Source of the DNA: Scatophagus argus
Lineage: Eukaryota; Chordata; Actinopteri; Scatophagidae
Assembly (NCBI RefSeq): GCF_020382885.2
Contig: NC_058503.1
Coordinates: forward strand, 2,283,110 to 2,347,109
DNA: 64,000 nucleotides
Direction of reading: 5' to 3'
Made by a program: the position numbers and the translations under genes. Of this stretch, positions 57,680 to 64,000 are shown in pieces (positions within the stretch are counted from its first letter, which is position 1; each line of letters starts with the position of its first letter). Below the pieces are notes generated by a model. That model made no database searches and was not told the DNA's origin. It saw only the letters and a list, made by a program, of their open reading frames with translations.

Positions 57680-59427
57680 ATGGACCGTGTGGGAAAGGTA
57701 GGCAGACCAGCAGATAGCTCTCGTGACCACTTGTCTGCATTATTTCATTTGTCACTCAAGACTTGAGTGGCAATTAAGTTGTCCTTTATACTGCGAATGT
57801 TGGAGACTTGATATTCTCAGTTAACTTGTGCCTGAAATTCCTACAGATGCGTGATTATTGTTATCAGCTGTGTAGCATTTTACGCTACTTTAAGTCTTGT
57901 TTAAATGATTATTAAATATATTTGTTATTGTTTGCAGTGTTGCTGTTAGAAGGGTGTTTGCATGCTAGATCACTATTATTCACCAGGAACTGAGCTGCAT
58001 TTTGGATGACTTAGAGTTAACACATATAAAGACAATATATTGTATGATATTTCGGTGTAGAATATCCACTGAACACCAACTGTCCTCTTCCAGATTGTGT
58101 TTTATGAAGACAAAAACTTCCAAGGTCGCTACTATGAATGTAGCACTGACTGTCCCGAGCTTAACACCCACTTCAGCCACTGCAACTCTATTCGTGTGGA
58201 GAATGGGGCCTGGGTCCTCTATGAGAGGCCCAACTACTTGGGTTACCAGTACATTCTGACCATGGGGGAGTACCCTGATTACCAGAAATGGATGGGCTAC
58301 AATGACAGCATCAGGTCCTGCCGGATCATCCGGAACGTGAGTTCCTTAAGAAAAAACATAAGAGAAGCCTTAAGAGCCAGTACTTGAAAAAATAACTAAT
58401 TAAGAAGAGCAAATACCTTGTGAGGGAAACATAATGCCAACCTGATCATGAATGTAACGTGTGTTTTCCAAGAAAGCCTGCTCTCGTAAAACAATATCCA
58501 CTTGTATCAACACACAACAACTCCATTAACACATTGCTAGACTTCTTATGGTTATGTTTAGGCATTCAGCAGTTGGTTTGAGATTCGGGTTTTCCTGCAC
58601 ACACAGGACACAAACCCACTCTCCAGGGTTAGGGATGATGTCATAGTCATATCATCCTTGACTTATCATATTTGCTTGCAAACCATATCCATATTTTTGA
58701 AAGCTCCGATAAATCCAACTTAGCACTTTATAAAGTTCCTGAAAAGTTAGTAAACACGGATGGTAAAGGTACAGTAATTAAGCCCAAATTTAGTTGAGAT
58801 TGCATTACATTATTAATGCACACTATTTTTAACTCTTACATGGGAAACTCGGTATTCTCACAACTGTCCTGTCCACTGATGTGAACACTTATCTCCCACA
58901 GGTGTGAATGTGGCATAAGCTCCCACTGCACTCAAGTCACACAGAGGTCGTACTTTTGAAATGTAACTGGGAAGATGAATTAGTAGTAAATAAATGTAAT
59001 TTCTACGAAACGAAACCTTGTTTTGTCTTCAGTTATAATGTTATACAAATAGTCACAAGAAACAATTTACAAAGTGATATTGTATACTATTCTGAACCAT
59101 TTGAATTTATCTGCTTATGCAGAGTGAAACAGAACTCCTGCTTTTGCCTTGTAGATCTCTGGCGTGTACAGGATTCGTGTCTACGAGCGTCCGGACTTTG
59201 GTGGTCAGATGCTGGAGTGCACTGAAGACTTGAGCAACCTGCCTGACCGCTGGCGCCTCCGCGAGATCCAGTCTGCTCAAGTGAAGGATGGTGCCTGGGT
59301 CTTTTACGAGCTCCCCAACTTCCTCGGGCGCCAGTACCTGCTGGAGAAAGGAGAGTACCGCCGCTTCACAGAGTGGGCAGCCATGAACCCCAGTGTGGGG
59401 TCCTTCCGCCGCATCCACAGCTTTTAG
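57680..59427 (+). CDS. crygs: Gamma-crystallin S-like (3 exons)
   Basis: Exons are 57680-57697 (MDRVGK, GTAGGC donor), 58094-58336 and 59155-59427, giving 177 residues with only about five Met. Exon 1 is longer than the usual MGK because the codon before Gly-Lys is GTG and the ATG lies three codons further up. Exon 2 reads [31 protein letters not shown] and [18 protein letters not shown]. Exon 3 opens [19 protein letters not shown]. It has an extra Trp in [10 protein letters not shown], then [11 protein letters not shown] and TEWAA, and ends [13 protein letters not shown]. All four canonical Trp are present. AATAAA is at 59477-59482. Intron 2 is 818 bp without visible repeats. It is the last crystallin gene in the window. 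Confidence 0.92.
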
Positions 59428-59482
59428 ACTGACTCTCTTTCAGTTCATGTTTCACATCGCTGTTCTTTGGAAATTTAATAAA

Positions 59483-60364
59483 AAACAATTGTGCTCAGTA
59501 TGCTTATCCCTCCATATTTTGTGTGCTCATAGTCAGAGGTGGTTCAAACAGGTATGAACAGACTCTAGGAATAAATTAAAATAAATGGGCCTGTCTGAAT
59601 GTCTCCCAGTCTGATCATTTTTGTTAGACTGCACAATCACATATCCACATACGCAGCTCTTTGTGGCTTATGAAAAACTGTAGTGATATTGACAGCATAT
59701 AAAGGTAGCTGTAAAAATCAATAAACGTCAATGGTGTGTATGTGTGTATGTGTGTGTGTGTGTGTGTGTGTGATGAGCCTAATAAAAAGGAGATTTCTTC
59801 AAATTCCTCCTTTAATCTACTGATTGCACTTAATTAGGCGATATGTTCATTTTTAACAGAAGGGAACCCTCCCAGCCCCCCATACGATTCACTTCTCCAA
59901 CTCTTATCTCATCTCATCATCTCATCTCATTTCTACCCTGTGTGTATCTAACTTGAATAGACTGTGCCTGTCAGAATTCACAGATTTGATGAGTTACATC
60001 ATATGAGATGCATGCGACTTCTCTTGGCCTCTAGTGTCACAAAAGCTGGAAACGATGTGCTGGTTAAAATCAAATTTCAGTAATTCTCAATAGTCAGTTA
60101 TATTTCAGGGTCCTGACAGGATGGCATTATGGTTCCCCTAAAAGTGACCTTAGGAGGATGGAGAGGGATGACGTGCATGTGAGTGATTCTAACCTTTTAC
60201 ATAATAGTGAGCTTCTCTCTTAATAAATGAAACACAGGAAGCATAAATCTTTAATCAGCTCATGACATCTTTGAAATGATTATTAATTATAATAACAAAA
60301 AGAAAGAGCAAATGACAAAAACCCTATCACACTAAATAACCAACAAATGGTAACTTTGGAGGAG
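59483..60364. other. Spacer
   Basis: It contains a (TG)n run at 59734-59772; otherwise nothing was recognised. Confidence 0.45.
59734..59772. repeat. (TG)n microsatellite
   Basis: TGTGTGTATGTGTGTATG followed by pure TG units. Confidence 0.92.
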
Positions 60365-60867
60365 AGTTCCTGCCTCAAGTGAAGGAGTTTAAGTATCTCG
60401 GGATCTTGTTCACGAGTGAGGGAGGATGGGAGCGTGAGATTGACAGGCAGATCAGTGCAGCAGTAATGTGGTCGTTGTATTGGTCCGTCCTGGTAAAGAA
60501 GGAGCTGAGCCGTAAGGTGAAGGTCTCAGTTTACCAGTCAGTATACGTTCCTACCCTCACCGATGGTCATGAACTTTGGGTCATGACCAAAAGAATGAGA
60601 TCTCGGATACAAGCGGCTGAAATGAGCTCTCACACACACACACACACCCTGGGAAGGTTTTCCAGGCATGCCCCAAAAGGAGGAGGCCCCAAAGAAGACC
60701 CAGGACACGCTGGAGGGACTATGTCACTCAACTGGCCTGGGGAACGCCTTGGGGTCCACCTGGAAGTGTCTCAGGAGAGTCTGGGCATCCCTGGTCAAGC
60801 TGCTGCCCCCGCAACCCAGTTCCAGATGAGCGGAAGAAGATGGATGGATGGATGGATGGATGGTCAA
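60365..60867 (+). mobile_element. RTE-clade LINE (Rex3-like), 3' end
   Basis: The plus frame reads VKEFKYLGILFTSEGGWERE, IDRQISAAV, ELSRKVKVSVYQSVYVPTLT and DGHELWVMTKRMRSRIQAAE. This is the C-terminal part of an RTE-type reverse transcriptase as in fish Rex3. A (CA)n run interrupts it at about 60633-60649. The remainder decays through stops and shifts and ends in the GATGGATGG repeat typical of the family (60840-60861). The 5' part is missing. Confidence 0.82.
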
Positions 60868-61920
60868 CTTTGTTAAATAAATATGATTAAAATGACATAA
60901 AAAGAAATAAAATATCTACTTTTATGTCACCACACTCATTTCGAAATCACTGTCATGTGAAAATATACACAATTACTTTACAGAATGACTTTCCTAACTA
61001 GAATGTTGACAAAAACAGCAAGGAAGCCTGTTGTGTGTGTGTATCAATGAGTACTGATTCTGCATGCACATACTGTATATCTGAGCTCTCCAGCATGCGT
61101 CGGCCCTCTTTTGGTCTTCATTCTGTATCCTACTCGGGTGTGCCTGAAAACCATATGACACAGAGCTGACAGGAGTACAGGAAAGAGGTCACAGAGATCA
61201 GCTAAACCTGTGGACAAAGAGGTGCAGCTCGATGATGATGCAGTGGGATTTGCCAGTAAGAGCCCGGAGCGTGCCAGCTGCTGGTAGTGCTGACGCTCAG
61301 CTCACTAAAACAATGCTGTGACCCCGACAACACAAAGGGAGTCCAGCCAGCACGTTCTCCCAGCTGCAGTTATTCAACTCTAAAGCCTCTTGTTTACTGC
61401 CACCCCTGATGCTTTTAGTAGCTATGGGAGAGACACGGTGAGGAGGTGTCAGAGGGAGCTACACAGAGTGCACCCTCTTGTGGATGATGTGTGGAGCTAC
61501 AGTTATGATAACCTCGTCTCTTTCTGGTCTGGGGCTGTTTTTCATTGTATTGACTGGAACCCTTAATTTCATTTAAAAGAAAAAAGCATTAAGATTACAG
61601 CATGCATTGCTATATATGAAATGTATGCTGAATATTCAATATAATGTTAGACATGTCCATAATGTCCGTAAAGAAAAAAAATCCTACTTTTTTTGGCACT
61701 TTACTGCTACAGAGACCTGACCTTCACCCCATCCATCACCTTTAGGATGAACTGGAACACTGACTTATCAGACCTTACCATGCAACATCAGTGTTGGACC
61801 TCAGTAATGTCAAATGCCTAAATGGGAGTTAATCCCTGCAGCCAGGTTTCAAAATCACGTCGACAGTTTTCACCTAACAGTGGATGTCACTATCATAGCA
61901 GCAGATTAATAAAAGATGAA
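60868..61920. other. Spacer
   Basis: The stretch 61080-61560 is GC-richer than its surroundings but shows no open frame or element that I can name. Confidence 0.4.
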
Positions 61921-62180
61921 AGAAAGTGACATATTTTGTCATTGGAGGGAACTCACTCCAATGAAATTCGTGCTCTGCATTTAACCCACCCAAGTGACGT
62001 GCACACACACACAGCAAACCCGGGGCAGTGGGCGACCGCGTGCAGCGCCCGGGGAGCAGTATGGGTTAGTTACCTTGCTCAAGGGTACCTCAGCCTTGGA
62101 CACCAGTACGGGGAATCGAACCAGCGCTCCACCGGTAACGGGTCCGACACCCTAACCGCTGATCCACGACTGCGACTAGT
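61921..62180 (-). repeat. tRNA-derived SINE (second family)
   Basis: On the minus strand the head GTGGATCAGCGGTTAGGGTG is A-box-like and GGTTCGATTCC is a B box. The body ends in GTCACTTGGGTGGGTTAAAT GCAGAGCACGAATTTC and a short ACAAAATATGTCAC tail. It differs in sequence from the four V-SINE-like copies. Confidence 0.75.
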
Positions 62181-62509
62181 TTGCAGATGCTCTGCAGACA
62201 CAGCAGGCTACAGTGTACTTTGTACATTTTTCCATATGGAGTGTTCACCCAGGAAAAGTGACAAAATGAAGTATATTCGAAAATGTCTCCATGCCCATTT
62301 TGTTACATTTTTGGGCATGCTATTAGTGGCCATTATTGTCCCACAATGCATTGCATAACAGATATGGCAGAACTAATCAAGGATGGAAAATAATCAGATT
62401 TGTTTTTGGTCATATAGAAAAATACTCTGAATTGAGGAACAATTAACCTGTGTTATAGCTTTTCTAGAAAAAGTTCAGTTTGCAATTCAGACAGGAGATC
62501 ACTGTCCAT

Positions 62510-62895
62510 TCGGACCAAAACCTCACGCCACAGGAACAGCTTCTTCCCCTCTGCTGTTGGACTGCTGAACACCAGCTGATTAACATACTGCTCTGCACTT
62601 TAGCTACTTGAGTACAGTCACTGTCCCCTGCTCATGTCACGATCCACCTGCTGACCATTTGCACTGTTTACCTCACTTACTTGCATTACTTCCACTCTGT
62701 ACTACCTCACTTTTGTACTACCTATTTATTTCACTTATCTTATTTTATTTTACCTTATTCTATTTTATTTTATTCTACTATTATATGTTACTCATTCTTA
62801 CATTCTATGTATGCACCAATCATCAAGACAAATTCCTTGTGAAACTTCTTCACTTACATGGCAATAAAGATGATTCTGATTCTGATTCTGATTCA
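62510..62895 (+). mobile_element. LINE 3' end with GATTCT tail
   Basis: The stretch CTCACGCCACAGGAACAGCT TCTTCCCCTCTGC encodes a HRNSFFPSAVGLLN-like motif, the last coding part of a fish LINE. A UTR with a (TTTTA)n-like run at 62740-62780 follows. The end is AATAAAGATGATTCTGATTC with four GATTCT units. It is 5'-truncated. The clade is probably in the CR1/Rex1 group, but that is memory, not proof. Confidence 0.6.
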
Positions 62896-63402
62896 AAGAT
62901 TCTTTGAAAAAATACTTAAAATACTTAAAAAATAAGGGAAGCAAAAATTCATTGTAATTTGCATAAGGAAAAACTTAGAGTCCAAAAAACATTTCTGCTG
63001 TAAGATGTCTTCCCCCACATTTCCTCCAGCTCAGTTATTTTTAACTTGTGTGGATAAGATTTGTCTCAGCAGCTGAGAGGAGCTATGTTAATCCCAGGAA
63101 TGTAGTTTCTGGCTGTAAGACTTACCTTGTATGGCAACAATGGATAGATGGGAGAAGAGAGACAGGCTTAAGTAAGAGAGAGCATGAAGGAGGAGAGACA
63201 TTAACAGAAACAGATGAGGCTGACAGGCAGAAACAAAGTAAATAAAGAATATTGTGCAAGGTTAAAAATAGCACAGAGAAAACATATTTAATTTTGACCC
63301 TAGAGACTTAGACTTCTGAAGCTAAAGCTGGTCTTTTACAGTTCAGTCCTGAAGTGTTATGATAAGTAATACGGACCATGATGTACTCAGTTTTCCTGAA
63401 AT
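62896..63402. other. Spacer
   Basis: Nothing was recognised. Confidence 0.35.
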
Positions 63403-63453
63403 TTAATTAAAGAGTTCGGTTTAGACCTGCCCTAATTGGAAAGTGTTCTGAGA
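63403..63453 (+). repeat. L2-type LINE 3'-UTR fragment
   Basis: TTTAATTAAAGAGTTCGGTT TAGACCTGC is nearly the same as the 3' UTR of the L2 copy at 24806-24860. A purine-rich GAGAGGAGGAGAGAG stretch follows at 63455-63520. Confidence 0.75.
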
Positions 63454-64000
63454 AGAGAAGAGGAGAGAAAAGGACCGGAGCAGAGGAGAGGAGGAGAGAG
63501 TGCTGGAGAGGGGAAGACAGGATGGGAGAAGAAAATAAGAAAAAAGCAGAGCAAATACATGCTACCCAGTGAAGTAAATATTACTAAAAAAACAATAATT
63601 TGATAATCCGTGACCAAAAAAGAAACAAAAAAATTAGAAAATCATTGACCTACAGTCATAAAATGTACAAAGCAGGCATGTCTCCATGAAACACTAGGTT
63701 CTACAGTGCTTGGAACACACTTTTGTTTTGGATGTAGCCAGCACAATGTCACAGAACATTTGGGGCTAAACCAGAACACTTCTGTGGTTGGGTGAAAACA
63801 CAGAAAGATGGCTGACATTATGTTGGAATTTTGATTACATCCGCTGAATTTTACTTCAAGAATCAAATGCACAGTGTGTAGGTTCTGCTACTGTGGGTCT
63901 GTCAATAAAAACAGAACAGAAGATGTAGGCAGGGTGGGACCGTGGGAGTTGTCTTCATTGTTAAACAACCACCATTGCTGAGGGAAATCTGTCTGATGAG
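63454..64000. other. Spacer to the window end
   Basis: Purine-rich at the start, then AT-rich. No gene or named element was recognised. Confidence 0.35.

Overview
The window is vertebrate nuclear DNA, almost certainly from a teleost fish. It carries a tandem array of fish-type gamma-crystallin genes set in AT-rich spacers. The spacers hold typical fish repeats: L2-clade, RTE/Rex3-like and restriction-like-endonuclease LINE fragments, tRNA-derived SINEs, a dead Tc1 element and a Ty3/gypsy fossil. I see no rRNA, genuine tRNA, CRISPR array or prokaryotic feature.

The genes. I find 17 gamma-crystallin genes, 16 complete and one cut by the left edge, plus one heavily decayed relic. All complete genes share one plan: a very short exon 1 (9-33 bp, usually Met-Gly-Lys), an exon 2 of 240-252 bp for the N-terminal domain (Greek keys 1 and 2), and an exon 3 of 273-282 bp for the C-terminal domain (Greek keys 3 and 4). 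Both introns are phase 0 with GT-AG ends.

Layout. (1) 371-11233, plus strand: five genes, four moderately Met-rich gammaM-like and the fifth (10446-11233) strongly Met-rich. (2) 14358-47776, minus strand: nine gammaM genes, mostly Met-rich (about 15% Met where counted), interrupted by repeat-rich spacers. A relic lies at about 42.7-42.9 kb. (3) 50249-59427, plus strand: three Met-poor, Trp-rich gammaS-like genes. The gene at 10446-11233 faces the minus block tail to tail, and the minus block faces the gammaS-like block head to head. Repeats fill 21-26 kb, 28-36 kb, 39-40.6 kb, 52-54 kb and 60-63.5 kb.

How they work together. All encode two-domain beta-gamma crystallins, the soluble proteins that give the lens its refractive index. 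Met-rich, Trp-poor gammaM proteins are the form known from the dense fish lens. Most genes have a TATA box 45-95 bp before the start codon. Many also have a SOX-like ACAAT/AACAAT core and a Maf-type half or full palindrome 35-75 bp further upstream, which fits shared lens-fibre control. Several neighbours share near-identical exons and introns, evidence of recent duplication or gene conversion.

I found no clearly undescribed system. The most informative observations are the gene relic, the shared SOX/Maf promoter layout, the upstream in-frame start codons in five minus-strand genes, the mosaic exons, and the Trp-to-Met series across the array.
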